Shown here: positions 27,576 through 36,715 of the stretch, piece by piece
How the letters are laid out: the number at the start of each line of letters is the position of its first letter
Numbering within the stretch: position 1 is the first letter of the stretch
DNA from: JBDIVL01 sp039794405
GTDB lineage: Bacteria; Planctomycetota; Brocadiia; Brocadiales; Brocadiaceae
Reading direction: 5' to 3'
NCBI GenBank assembly: GCA_039794405.1
Contig: JBDIVL010000008.1
Span: 38,623 to 102,622 of the forward strand
Length of the DNA: 64,000 bases
Notes under the pieces: model-generated
The model's input: the letters and a program-made list of their open reading frames with translations, nothing else
Told to the model about the DNA's origin: nothing
The model's database searches: none
Program-made: the position numbers and the translations under genes

Positions 27576-30212
27576 TTAAGTCTTAACAATTCTTACTGGT
27601 GTATATACACCATCCCGAATAATGTTAATAGGCACCCACTCATAGTCTTCAGAAACAAATACTATGCCTTCAGGTGATTTATCCGTAATCTTCACCTTAA
27701 GTTTTATCTTATTCTGACTGGATTCAAGCTCAACCATATCCCCGTTGTGAACCTGCAGATTCTGTGCATCTTTTCTATTTATTTCCATAAAACATTCAGA
27801 GGCAACCCTGGTAAGGGAATTTGAATATCGGGAAAAGGTACCTTGATGATTCAGGCTGGCGCCGGTAAGCAATAGAAACGGAAAATCCTGCCTCTGTTTT
27901 ATACCCGAAGACTCAGACTGAATAATACGAAATGTATACTTATCCGGTTTATTTCTATTCGTGACAGAAGATGCCCAATGAAATTCCTTTCTTTTCAAGC
28001 GGTCGTAATTGATTCCAGCATAGATGGGAACAGTATTTTCTATTTCCAGGAAAATATCTTTTGGTGACGTATACGGATATAGTTGCCCCATCTTTTTTGC
28101 CAGGTCACAGATAATTTGCCAGTCAGATCTTGCATCCACCACAGGTTGTATAGCCTTATTTAACCGCTGTACCGTCATCCCCATATTCGTAAATGTCCCT
28201 TCCTTTTCGGCAAATGTAACGGTAGGAAGGACAACATCCGCCAGTTGTGCAGTTTCTGTTAGAAAAACATCCTGAACAACAATAAACCCTACCTTTTGAA
28301 ACGCTTCACGTATTTTCTTGCCATTTGGATAATTTATTATAGGATTTTCACCCATGATGTAGAGTGCCTTTAACTTTCCATCGAGAGCGAGATCAAAAAC
28401 ATTTACAGGATCTTTCTTGCAAGCATTATCAGCTAGCTTTATACCCCATGTCTTTTCAATCTTTTCTCTCTGTAAAGGATTGCCAATATCGACATATCCC
28501 GGAAAGAATCCCGGAACGACCCCCATATCATTTACACCCTGGGAGTTGCAGTACGACCTTGAAAATAACAGTGAAATCTTCCCATGATCCGCATCTGTGC
28601 TGTAAGCTGCATTGATTAATCCACAAAGATTCATTAAGGCCTGCATCGTTTCATTCCCCAGTGGATCCTCTTCTATATCCTTACCACAGACAATATAACA
28701 ATTCCCCGGTTTTATCAATACCTGCGATACACTCCTTATTGTTTCCTCAGAAATACCAGTTATCCGGACAGCCTCCTCTATACTAAAGTTCTCTAATAGA
28801 GAATATAATTCCCGAAGGTTATTGATTGATTGTTCTGCCCTTTTCAAGTCGATAAGTTTTTCATCAACGATAACTTTCGTTATGGCATGAACCAACATAA
28901 CCTGGCTGCCGAGAGTATATTTTAAGCGAACGTCATTTTTAGCAGCGCTATTGAACAGAATGCCTCTCACATTAGCAATAATAAGATTAGCACTGTTCAT
29001 CCTTATAGCTTTTCTGGCCATATTTCCTACCACGGGAAGGGTTTCTGCTATATCTGCCCCGAAAAAGAACAGGGTATTTGCATTTCCTATCTCTTTCAGC
29101 GATGTGGATGTAATTCCATGGGTAACAGAGTCTAAAATCAAGCTGTTAAGGGAGGGTGACTTGATATTGGCCAGGTTATCAATATTGTTAGTTCCTAATA
29201 CGGACCTGCAGAATTTTTGGAAGAGATAATTATCCTCATTGGTACATTTTTCAGAACCAATACCACCGATCGCACTTCCCCCTCGCTCACTGATAATCTG
29301 ATGGAATTTTTTTGATACATATTCAAGTGCATCACTCCATGATACCGGATGGAATTCGCCATCCTTTTTCACAAGCGGGGTTTTTACACGTTCTGTCGAA
29401 TGGATAAATTCGTGACCGAATCTGCCTTTTATACAAAGATTGCCTTCATTGATTCCCAGGTAATCATCTGATGTTATACGCCTTACGCTTTCCTTCTTTG
29501 TATTCAGAACAATCGTACACCCAACAGAGCAGTACGGACAAATCGTTTGAGTTTTCTTAAATTCCCAAGACCTGCCCCTGAAAGCAAGCGTCCTGTCCTG
29601 CCATGATCCCGTCGGACACACCGCCAAACAGCCACCGCAAAAACTACAGTCAAGCGGCTTATCAAAGGCAGTACCAACAAACGTATGAATGCCTCGTTTT
29701 TGAAAATCAATAGCCCCAATCCCTTCTATTTCTTTGCATGCGCTGACACACCGTCCGCACAGAATACAGCGATTCCGGTTTAACTCTAAAACCGGATTAT
29801 CCCGGACGATAGGAGCGTCCATCCTTACTGCATTAAACCGGCTCGGGGCCAGGTTCAATTCGTGGGTAATATCCTGCAGACCACATTCACCTGCCTTATC
29901 ACAAACGGGACAGGAAAGTTCATGATGGGCCAATAAATACTCCATAACTGACCTTCGGTATCGAATCACTTTTGGTGTATTTACTTTTACAATCATTCCT
30001 TCAGATACAGGATGCGCGCAGGCAAATCGATGCCCTGTTCTTTTTTCAGTAACTTCAACCATACAGAGCCTGCATCCCCCAAACTGCGAGAGCTTTGGAT
30101 GGTAACACAGGCCTGGAATATAAATATTGTTATCCAATGCTGCCTGGAATATATTCGTACCTTCCGGGGCAACGATTGGTTTGTCATCAATAATAAAATT
30201 AATCGTCTTCAT
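27576..30212 (-). CDS. nuoG: NADH-quinone oxidoreductase subunit G
   Basis: 878 residues. Domains: plant-type [2Fe-2S] ferredoxin (CYHPKLSQFGGCRLCMVE, residues ~37-55), His-Cys [4Fe-4S] binding region (HELSCPVCDKAGECGLQ), two further clusters (CILCGRCVSACKE and CSFCGGCLAVCPTG), then a molybdopterin-oxidoreductase-like domain opening with CPYCSVGC...NLCIKGRFG. Where formate dehydrogenases carry the Cys/SeCys Mo ligand (after VLGTNN), this protein has NLANIKSPS without Cys, so it fits a structural NuoG and not an active Fdh. Its ATG overlaps the nuoF stop by four bases (ATGA). A longer gap with the desulforedoxin-like gene follows. Confidence 0.93.
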   Translation of the reverse strand: MKTINFIIDDKPIVAPEGTNIFQAALDNNIYIPGLCYHPKLSQFGGCRLCMVEVTEKRTGHRFACAHPVSEGMIVKVNTPKVIRYRRSVMEYLLAHHELSCPVCDKAGECGLQDITHELNLAPSRFNAVRMDAPIVRDNPVLELNRNRCILCGRCVSACKEIEGIGAIDFQKRGIHTFVGTAFDKPLDCSFCGGCLAVCPTGSWQDRTLAFRGRSWEFKKTQTICPYCSVGCTIVLNTKKESVRRITSDDYLGINEGNLCIKGRFGHEFIHSTERVKTPLVKKDGEFHPVSWSDALEYVSKKFHQIISERGGSAIGGIGSEKCTNEDNYLFQKFCRSVLGTNNIDNLANIKSPSLNSLILDSVTHGITSTSLKEIGNANTLFFFGADIAETLPVVGNMARKAIRMNSANLIIANVRGILFNSAAKNDVRLKYTLGSQVMLVHAITKVIVDEKLIDLKRAEQSINNLRELYSLLENFSIEEAVRITGISEETIRSVSQVLIKPGNCYIVCGKDIEEDPLGNETMQALMNLCGLINAAYSTDADHGKISLLFSRSYCNSQGVNDMGVVPGFFPGYVDIGNPLQREKIEKTWGIKLADNACKKDPVNVFDLALDGKLKALYIMGENPIINYPNGKKIREAFQKVGFIVVQDVFLTETAQLADVVLPTVTFAEKEGTFTNMGMTVQRLNKAIQPVVDARSDWQIICDLAKKMGQLYPYTSPKDIFLEIENTVPIYAGINYDRLKRKEFHWASSVTNRNKPDKYTFRIIQSESSGIKQRQDFPFLLLTGASLNHQGTFSRYSNSLTRVASECFMEINRKDAQNLQVHNGDMVELESSQNKIKLKVKITDKSPEGIVFVSEDYEWVPINIIRDGVYTPVRIVKT

Positions 30213-32059
30213 TTTATTGCCATAAAATTACATTTCTCGTAACACAGATTACATTTAATACATTTTTCTTTATTGATAAAAGCAACTTCTTTTGTGCTGC
30301 CACTAATTGCTTTAACGGGACAATTACGAATGCATGCCTGACACTTTGTACATTTTTCCGGGGTAACCTCATATTTATGAAGGGCGACGCACATGGCGGT
30401 AGGACAACTCTTATCACGAATGTGCGCAATATATTCGTCTTTAAAATACCGGAGTGTCGATTTTACAGGATTAGGGGCAGACTGCCCAAGGCCGCAGAGG
30501 GACATAGTCTTGATCTCGTCACACATCTGTTCAAGAACTTCCAGATCTTTTTCCTCCCCTTTTCCCTGGGTAATACGGGTAAGAATATCAAGCATAAGGG
30601 TATTACCAATCCGGCAGGGGGGACATTTTCCGCATGATTCATTTGCGCAAAAGTTCATAAAAAATCGTGCCATCTCAACCATACAGGTAGTTTCATCGAC
30701 AACAACAAAACTACCGGAACCCATCATAGCACCGGCACCAACGAGTGATTCGTAATCTATGGGAGAATCCAGCAGCGACTCCGGCAAACATCCGCCGGAC
30801 GGTCCTCCAATCTGCACCGCCTTGAATCGTTTCTTTTTAGGAATTCCGCCACCCATATCAAACACGATTTGCCTGATTGTTGCACCCATAGGAACTTCAA
30901 CAAGGCCTGCGTTTTTTATCTTTCCCGTTAAAGAAAAGATTTTCGTTCCCTTACTTTTCTCAGTACCTATCTTTGAATACCATTCTGCGCCTCTACTGAT
31001 AATAAACGGCACATTAGCAAAGGTCTCAACATTATTCAGTACGGTAGGCTTGTCCCATAACCCGGCCTCTACCGATTGAGGAGGCCTGGTGCGCGGCATC
31101 CCGCGCTTACCTTCAATGGAGTTTTGCAACGCAGTCGATTCACCGCAAACAAAGGCACCGGCACCTTCTTTTATGTAGATGTCCAGGCTGTATCCACTAT
31201 TTAAGATGTTTTTCCCAAGAAAACCATATTTCTTTGCCTGTTCAATCGTGTGCTTCAATCTTTTAACGGCTAACGGATACTCAGCACGAACATAGATATA
31301 GCCGCTTGTAGCATAAATGGCATAACCAGCGATAACCATACCTTCCAGGACGGCATGAGGATCGCCTTCCAGGAGACTTCTATCCATAAAAGCACCGGGA
31401 TCACCTTCATCTGCATTACAAAGGACAAATTTCTCGTCGGCTGAGTACTTAGCACAGGATGCCCATTTTTCACCTGTAGCGAAACCACCGCCGCCCCGGC
31501 CCCTGAGCCCTGATTTGCTTATCTCGCTGATTACTTCTTTCGGAGCCATAGCTTCGAGCACTTTCCTGAGCGCCGTATACCCCCCGCTTGCAATATATTC
31601 TTCAATGCTGTCCGGATCAATATATCCACAGTTCCTCAAGATATATTTCTGCTGGCCCTTATTCATTTCCAGGTCTTCAAAAAGAGATATACCCTCATAA
31701 GGAACATCGGTTCCATTGCTTACCTGCATCTGTGACAAAGCAAGTTTCTTTACGGCCTCGCCTTTTCCTATGTGCTCTTCTACAATCTGTGGAACCGTTG
31801 TACTTTTTACATTTCCATAGGTAACACGTGAACGGCCTGGAAAGACTACATCTACAAGCACCTCATGCGTACACATACCAATACAACCGGTGCGAACAAT
31901 CTCCGCTTGTAATTTTTGCTTTTCTAATTCATGTTCGATGCTAGCTAATACGCCTTTAGCACCAGCGCCCAAACCACAAGTAGCCATACCAATAAATATC
32001 TTCGGTTTTTGTGCCGTATTTTTTTGTATCGTTTCTGTTTCTTCAGGAACACCAATCAT
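30209..32059 (-). CDS. nuoF: NADH-quinone oxidoreductase subunit F, long HndC-like form with extra Fe-S domains
   Basis: 616 residues against ~420-450 for ordinary NuoF. N-terminal ~110 residues form a thioredoxin-like [2Fe-2S] domain (ATCGLGAGAK, then TGCIGMCTHEVLVDV). The core carries FMN/NADH motifs (GRGGGGFATGEKW, EGDPGAFMDRSLLEG, GAGAFVCGESTAL) and cluster N3 ligands (ESCGKCPPCRIG, SLCGLGQSAPNP). The C-terminal ~55 residues add two [4Fe-4S] motifs (CTKCQACIRNCPVKA, CIKCNLCYEKC). This layout is known from HndC, flavin subunits of [FeFe] hydrogenases and NAD-dependent formate dehydrogenases. It suggests an additional electron entry or exit such as ferredoxin (inferred). Overlaps nuoG by ATGA; two bases after nuoE. 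Confidence 0.93.
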   Translation of the reverse strand: MIGVPEETETIQKNTAQKPKIFIGMATCGLGAGAKGVLASIEHELEKQKLQAEIVRTGCIGMCTHEVLVDVVFPGRSRVTYGNVKSTTVPQIVEEHIGKGEAVKKLALSQMQVSNGTDVPYEGISLFEDLEMNKGQQKYILRNCGYIDPDSIEEYIASGGYTALRKVLEAMAPKEVISEISKSGLRGRGGGGFATGEKWASCAKYSADEKFVLCNADEGDPGAFMDRSLLEGDPHAVLEGMVIAGYAIYATSGYIYVRAEYPLAVKRLKHTIEQAKKYGFLGKNILNSGYSLDIYIKEGAGAFVCGESTALQNSIEGKRGMPRTRPPQSVEAGLWDKPTVLNNVETFANVPFIISRGAEWYSKIGTEKSKGTKIFSLTGKIKNAGLVEVPMGATIRQIVFDMGGGIPKKKRFKAVQIGGPSGGCLPESLLDSPIDYESLVGAGAMMGSGSFVVVDETTCMVEMARFFMNFCANESCGKCPPCRIGNTLMLDILTRITQGKGEEKDLEVLEQMCDEIKTMSLCGLGQSAPNPVKSTLRYFKDEYIAHIRDKSCPTAMCVALHKYEVTPEKCTKCQACIRNCPVKAISGSTKEVAFINKEKCIKCNLCYEKCNFMAIK

Positions 32060-32061
32060 AA

Positions 32062-32580
32062 TTATTTTGAAATTCCAGTTTCTTTTATTTCTTTTATAAC
32101 ATTACCAACCGTATCGGATGCAAGTTTCCCATGAACATCCTCATCTACCATCATAACAGGTGCCAATGAACAAGCGCCCAGGCATGCTACCTCCTCTAAG
32201 GTAAATACATTATCTTTTGTAGTCATGCCAACGGAAACAGCCAACACTTCACTGAGTTTTTCAGTAATCTTTTTCGCACCTTTCACGTGACAGGCAGTTC
32301 CGCAGCATACCTTGATTATATGCTGACCCCGCCGTGTTAAATGAAATTGTGCATAAAAAGTAGCGACTCCTGTTATTTCACTTACACCGATATTAAGCCT
32401 TTCTGAAATAAGATTAAGAGCGGCTTGCGGCAAATAACCATATTCAACCTGTACCATTTGCAAAATAGGAATCAGAGAGCCCCGGACGTTCTTATATTTC
32501 TCTAGTATTTTTTCAACACCCGAGAGATCAACTGTCTCATTTGCCTCATTCTGTACAGGGTTTTCATTGAGTATCTTCAT
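32062..32580 (-). CDS. nuoE: NADH-quinone oxidoreductase subunit E
   Basis: 172 residues, thioredoxin-like [2Fe-2S] protein. The four ligands appear as CCGTACHVKGA (C-x4-C type) and CLGACSLAPV (C-x3-C). The helical N-terminal bundle is present (QVEYGYLPQAALNLI). Forms the NADH-oxidising module with NuoF. It lies 125 bases after nuoD, the first notable gap in the operon. No promoter is obvious there. Confidence 0.96.
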   Translation of the reverse strand: MKILNENPVQNEANETVDLSGVEKILEKYKNVRGSLIPILQMVQVEYGYLPQAALNLISERLNIGVSEITGVATFYAQFHLTRRGQHIIKVCCGTACHVKGAKKITEKLSEVLAVSVGMTTKDNVFTLEEVACLGACSLAPVMMVDEDVHGKLASDTVGNVIKEIKETGISK

Positions 32581-32705
32581 TACTAAATTGTACCGTAATT
32601 TAAATCATTTGTAAAATAGTTGCGTCTTAAAATTTACCATACTTTTTATCATGAGAATTTTGACAACCGATGTAACACTTCACCGTCAAAAATCTATATG
32701 AACTA

Positions 32706-33893
32706 TTACCGATCAATCTCCCCTAAAACAATGTCTAAACTTCCGATTGTGGCGACTACGTCAGGGAGTAGCCTTCCTTCTACCATTTTCGGCAGCGCCT
32801 CAAGATTCACAAAAGAAGGTGGACGGATTCTTAAGCGATACGGGCGACTGGAACCATCACTTATAATATAAAAGCCAAGTTCCCCTTTCGGTGCTTCAAT
32901 ACTGGTGTAGACCTCTCCCTTTGGTGGACGAATGCCCTGAATAATTAATTTAAAATGATGGATCATCGCCTCCATTTTTGTCTCTACATCCTCTTTTAGA
33001 GGCAAAGTAACATTTGGTATGTCAGCCACAATATCTCCCTTAGGGAGCATGTTCAATACCTGAAGCACAATACTGTTACTCTGCCGCATTTCTTCAATAC
33101 GGACGAGGTACCGGTCATAGACATCTCCATTCTTACCCAGGGGAACAGTAAAGTTATACTTATCATATCTTGAATAGGGCTCTGATTTCCTTATATCCCA
33201 GTCAACCCCGGAACCCCTTAAACTTGGGCCGCTAAGTCCGTAGTCGATAGCATCCTCAGCAGAAATAACGCCAATACCGACGGTTCGTTTTTTCCATATA
33301 GGATTATCCGTTAAGAGGGTCTCATATTCATAAAGCCGTGAAGGAAATTCAGTAACAAATTTTCTGGTCTTTTCCAAAAATCCGGCAGGTAATTCCTTTG
33401 CTACACCACCTACCCGGATATATGACGTATGCAATCGAGCGCCGGAAACCAATTCAAAGAGATCATAAATTGCCTCACGTTCCCGAAAACAGTAAAAAAA
33501 TACTGTCATGGCTCCGATATCAAGTGCATGAGTCGCTAACCATAACAAGTGTGACGAGATCCTTGTAAGCTCACACATAAGTACACGGATATGCTGTGCC
33601 CTTTCTGGAATCTCAATACCAAGCAATTTCTCAACGGCAAGGGCATATGCCAAGTTATTTGAGAAAGGAGCTACATAATCCAACCGATCGGTAAGCGGAA
33701 TAATCTGGTGATAGTTTCTTGATTCGGCAAGTTTTTCTACACCCCTGTGGAGGAATCCGATATGAGGTGTTGCTTTGACAATCATTTCTCCATCAAGTTC
33801 CAGCAACAATCTCAATACGCCGTGGGTGCTGGGGTGCTGCGGACCCATATTGATAGTCATCACATGCGTTGTTGTTTCCACGGGGACTGCCAT
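32706..33893 (-). CDS. nuoD: NADH-quinone oxidoreductase subunit D (49-kDa)
   Basis: 395 residues. Signatures: INMGPQHPSTHGVLRLLLELDGE (quinone-head His region, residues ~14-36), GFLHRGVEKLAE, and RIRPPSFVNLEALPKM near the C-terminus, as in [NiFe]-hydrogenase-related NuoD. The NiFe Cys ligands are absent, as expected. Provides the quinone site with NuoB. Start and nuoC stop share one base (TAATG), indicating coupling. Confidence 0.97.
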   Translation of the reverse strand: MAVPVETTTHVMTINMGPQHPSTHGVLRLLLELDGEMIVKATPHIGFLHRGVEKLAESRNYHQIIPLTDRLDYVAPFSNNLAYALAVEKLLGIEIPERAQHIRVLMCELTRISSHLLWLATHALDIGAMTVFFYCFREREAIYDLFELVSGARLHTSYIRVGGVAKELPAGFLEKTRKFVTEFPSRLYEYETLLTDNPIWKKRTVGIGVISAEDAIDYGLSGPSLRGSGVDWDIRKSEPYSRYDKYNFTVPLGKNGDVYDRYLVRIEEMRQSNSIVLQVLNMLPKGDIVADIPNVTLPLKEDVETKMEAMIHHFKLIIQGIRPPKGEVYTSIEAPKGELGFYIISDGSSRPYRLRIRPPSFVNLEALPKMVEGRLLPDVVATIGSLDIVLGEIDR

Positions 33894-34393
33894 TACTCTC
33901 TAACCTCTCTGTAAACATGAAAGAGTTCCTGTGGCTGCCTCCCATCGACGGGATAATCCTTTCTTAAAGGATGCCCTTCAAAATCATCCGGTGTGAGTAT
34001 TTTCCGTAAATCGGGGTGACCCTCAAACTTAATTCCAAACATATCATATGTCTCTCTTTCATGCCAATCAGCAGTTTTCCACACGCCAACAATACTTGAT
34101 ATGGATGGTTCGTCTGATGGAACTGGAGTCTTGAGTCGCAGGCGATGATTTTTCTTGAAAGAATAGAGATGATAAACCACCTCAAAAACACCATCTGTTT
34201 CAATCCGATCAACACCGCAAAGGTCTGATAAAAAATTAAAATTAAGGTCCTTGTCTTCTTTCAAAAATCTTGCTATCTCAGTAACATATTCCTTTTTTAT
34301 TGAAATCGTCAACTCATTACGAAATATTTGAGAACTTATAATTACATCTGGAAATTTATTTTTTATCAGAGTAATTATTGATTCGTTATCCAT
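33893..34393 (-). CDS. nuoC: NADH-quinone oxidoreductase subunit C (30-kDa)
   Basis: 166 residues. The family signature appears as WHERETYDMFGIKFEGHPDLRKI (residues ~110-132) followed by FEGHPLRKDYPVDG. It is a peripheral-arm subunit contacting NuoB and NuoD. The start overlaps the nuoB end by eight bases. It is a separate gene, not fused to nuoD as in some bacteria. Confidence 0.96.
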   Translation of the reverse strand: MDNESIITLIKNKFPDVIISSQIFRNELTISIKKEYVTEIARFLKEDKDLNFNFLSDLCGVDRIETDGVFEVVYHLYSFKKNHRLRLKTPVPSDEPSISSIVGVWKTADWHERETYDMFGIKFEGHPDLRKILTPDDFEGHPLRKDYPVDGRQPQELFHVYREVRE

Positions 34394-34862
34394 ACTTTAA
34401 AGAACCTTTCTCAATCTTCTTCTGGATCTCCATAATAGCATGTATCAGCGCCTCCGGTCGAGGCGGACATCCCGGTAAATATACATCTACTGGCATAATT
34501 TGATCAATACCTTGAACAACACTATAGGTATTGTATACTCCACCAGAAATGGCACAAGCACCCATAGCAATAACCCACTTAGGTTCCGGCATCTGGTCAT
34601 AAATCTTCCTTGCTACAGATGCCATCTTATAGGTAAGCGTCCCGGCAACAATCATTAAATCTGACTGCCTCGGAGAAAATCGAAAAACCTCTGCCCCAAA
34701 CCGCGCAAGATCATACCGGGGTGCAATCGCTGCCATCATCTCTAAAGCACAACAGGCCAATCCGAATGGCATAGGCCAGAGAGAAGACTTACGAGCCCAA
34801 TTTACCATGGTGTTTAGGGTTGTAGTTAGAACGTTATCGCCCAAATGACTTTCTATTCCCAC
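34386..34862 (-). CDS. nuoB: NADH-quinone oxidoreductase subunit B
   Basis: Carries cluster N2 beside the quinone site. Cluster ligands: FGLACCALEMM (tandem Cys), the Cys in MGACAISGG, and PGCPPRPEALIHAI. The open frame begins at ATG 34883, which would overlap nuoA by 31 bases. I prefer GTG at 34862 (158 residues, GIESHLGDN) because GAGGGGAGG lies six bases before it and the overlap falls to 10 bases. The upstream codons would then be only the Shine-Dalgarno region. Either start leaves the fold complete. Confidence 0.95.
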   Translation of the reverse strand: MGIESHLGDNVLTTTLNTMVNWARKSSLWPMPFGLACCALEMMAAIAPRYDLARFGAEVFRFSPRQSDLMIVAGTLTYKMASVARKIYDQMPEPKWVIAMGACAISGGVYNTYSVVQGIDQIMPVDVYLPGCPPRPEALIHAIMEIQKKIEKGSLKYG

Positions 34863-35206
34863 TCTAACCCTCCCCTCTTCCATATATATACATAACAGAC
34901 AAGTAATATACCGATAAAAATTAACATCTCAATAAATCCAAAGAGTTTTAATGACTTAAATGCTACTGCCCATGGGTAAAGAAAAATAACCTCAATATCA
35001 AACAGGACAAACAGCATGGCAATAAGGTAAAACTTTACCGAGAGACGCTCATGCGCCGACCCTACCGGGTCAATACCACACTCATAGGGTGTAAGTTTTT
35101 CCTTGGTAGGCTTGTATGTTCCCAATACAGCAGAAATTGCTATATTAGTAATTGCAAAACCTGCAACTATGATAAATAAAATTAGTATAGGTAAATAGTT
35201 TATCAT
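34853..35206 (-). CDS. nuoA: NADH-quinone oxidoreductase subunit A
   Basis: 117 residues, three transmembrane helices. The conserved loop KLTPYECGIDPVGSA (with the Cys of ND3) and FYLIAMLFVLFDIEVIFLYPW are diagnostic. First gene of the nuo operon. ATG 35206 has no Shine-Dalgarno and lies about three bases after the predicted transcription start, so it may be translated as a leaderless message. Confidence 0.96.
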   Translation of the reverse strand: MINYLPILILFIIVAGFAITNIAISAVLGTYKPTKEKLTPYECGIDPVGSAHERLSVKFYLIAMLFVLFDIEVIFLYPWAVAFKSLKLFGFIEMLIFIGILLVCYVYIWKRGGLEWE

Positions 35207-35215
35207 GAAGGCGCC

Positions 35216-35243
35216 ATTATAAAACTATTTATAAAAAAGTCAA
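35216..35243 (-). promoter_or_regulatory. Promoter of the nuo operon, near-leaderless
   Basis: On the minus strand TTGACT (35243-35238), 16-base spacer, consensus TATAAT (35221-35216). The expected start site is about 35209, and the nuoA ATG begins at 35206. Confidence 0.6.
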
Positions 35244-35504
35244 AAAGATTTAGCTTTAAATTGGAAAATCAGAAGTCAGGATACAGAATAAAAGCTTACA
35301 TTTACCTCCTAACTCCTAAATACTGACTATCTGCCAAATCCACGATTTCAAATATCTTTTATCGATCTGAAGTTTTTACATTTTTTTTAATTTTACAAAA
35401 TAATTAAACATAAGGCAAGGGCGATACTAAACTTGCCATATTTACCCCCAGAACATATTTTCATACAGACAGGTTAAGTTTGTCCTGAGCTAGCGAAAGG
35501 AGAA

Positions 35505-35559
35505 GTGAACCAATCACAAAGCCGTTTAAACGGTTTAAACGGCTTTGTGATTGGTTCAC
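35505..35559. repeat. 55-bp perfect palindrome (27-bp arms, one central base) with GTTTAAAC core
   Basis: Bases 35505-35531 (GTGAACCAATC...GTTTAAAC) are the exact reverse complement of 35533-35559, centred on G at 35532. It begins 46 bases beyond the recombinase stop, could act as its terminator, and shares word order with the repeat at 22810-22878. The rest of the 35207-35604 gap holds only the nuo promoter and a degenerate repeat with CAGAAGTCAGGATACAG and CTCCTAACTCC words. Confidence 0.85.
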
Positions 35560-35604
35560 CCAACCTACAGCTTAATATTTTATCCATGTTTACCCATGGT
35601 TAAT

Positions 35605-36510
35605 TTATGTCCTCGGATGGAACTGCTGATGAATAGTTTTCAGATATTGTTTGCTAACATGGGTATAGATCTGAGTAGTAGAAATATTAATATGCCCCAA
35701 CATTTCCTGAACTGAACGTAAATCGGCACCGTTCTCCAGTAAATGAGTAGCAAATGAGTGCCTTAATTTGTGAGGAGAGATATGCTCATGAATACCTGCC
35801 TTGGTGGCACAGTTCTTTACAATGACCCATATATTTTCCCTTCGAAGTGGTTTTCCTGACTTCGAGAGAAATAAATAAGTACTGTCATGGCAGTTTTTTA
35901 TCTTTGGTCTGGCAAAACTTATATAAGTTTTAATAGCCTCAATTGCTTTTGTCCCAACGGGTACAATACGCTCTTTTGAGCCCTTCCCTCGGCATTTGAC
36001 GTAACCGTATTCGAGATTGATCCAATCAATATGGATTGCAGCAACCTCTGATACCCGAGCGCCAGTAGCATAAAGAACCTCAAGGATAGCCTTATTCCTT
36101 ATCCCTAATTTTGTTTTTATATTAGGGACAGAAAGGAGCTTATCAATTTTATAGGGAGGAAAGACCTCAGGCAATTTTTTCCAAAGTTTTGGTGAGTCTA
36201 CTGAAGCAAGAGGATTTTTTTGTAATTTACCTTCAGATAAAAGAAACTTATATAACATACGGATTGACACAAGGGCACGGGTAATAGAGTTAATGGAAAG
36301 ACCCCGCTGTTTCTCAGAAATGATAAAACTGGTAATGGTATCAGGACGGACACAGTGAAGATCGGATATTTTTTTTGAAAGCAGGAATGTTGTAAACGTC
36401 AGCAAATCCCTTTTGTAGCTCAGAATAGTATTTTTGGACAGACCACATTCAACAATGAGGTAGTTTATAAATGACTCAACAAGTTCATCGATTGTATTTG
36501 TCCCCGGCAT
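35605..36510 (-). CDS. Tyrosine recombinase, XerC/XerD type
   Basis: 301 residues, the size of XerC/D. N-terminal SAM-like DNA-binding domain (residues 5-95), catalytic domain with all expected residues: R152 in ATGARVSE, K176 in the beta-hairpin CRGKGSK, H247 and R250 in HKLRHSFATHLL, H273 in MLGHINIS and nucleophile Y282 in IYTHV. Xer proteins resolve chromosome dimers at dif with FtsK. It could instead be an element integrase, but no other mobile genes are present. The XerC versus XerD assignment is not made. A 55-bp perfect palindrome lies just past its 3' end. Confidence 0.9.
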   Translation of the reverse strand: MPGTNTIDELVESFINYLIVECGLSKNTILSYKRDLLTFTTFLLSKKISDLHCVRPDTITSFIISEKQRGLSINSITRALVSIRMLYKFLLSEGKLQKNPLASVDSPKLWKKLPEVFPPYKIDKLLSVPNIKTKLGIRNKAILEVLYATGARVSEVAAIHIDWINLEYGYVKCRGKGSKERIVPVGTKAIEAIKTYISFARPKIKNCHDSTYLFLSKSGKPLRRENIWVIVKNCATKAGIHEHISPHKLRHSFATHLLENGADLRSVQEMLGHINISTTQIYTHVSKQYLKTIHQQFHPRT

Positions 36511-36546
36511 ATTTCGTTAATTCTTTACAAAAAATATTTCATGGCT

Positions 36547-36570
36547 GGTTCAATCCTCTTCGATTAAACC
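36547..36570. repeat. Dispersed GGTTCAATC-type inverted repeat, copy B
   Basis: GGTTCAATC and GATTAAACC around a 6-base loop, flanked by GGCT and GAAACG as in the reverse complement of copy A (11587-11610). Located just upstream of the recombinase gene. Confidence 0.7.
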
Positions 36571-36715
36571 GAAACGTTTAGCGCGTCTCATAATATCTGA
36601 TTTTGCTTAGGGAGGGAATAGAAAAAAATATATAAAATGGTAATAGGATTCCCGTAAGAATCTCCAGCATGCGTGGCTAAAATATATTTTTGCAGTATAA
36701 AATTCTACTATGAGC

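Noticed and set aside
27328..27579. 83-codon plus-strand ORF in the gap between nuoG and the desulforedoxin-like gene
   Set aside because: Opposite strand to the operon, low-complexity composition, no Shine-Dalgarno. The gap looks non-coding.
27576..30212. Catalytic formate dehydrogenase alpha subunit
   Set aside because: The sequence after VLGTNN has no Cys or TGA-coded Sec at the Mo ligand position, and operon context is nuo, so NuoG is preferred.
35605..36510. Tyrosine recombinase as evidence of an integrated element
   Set aside because: All catalytic residues and size fit housekeeping Xer, and no att-like direct repeats, phage or conjugation genes are nearby.
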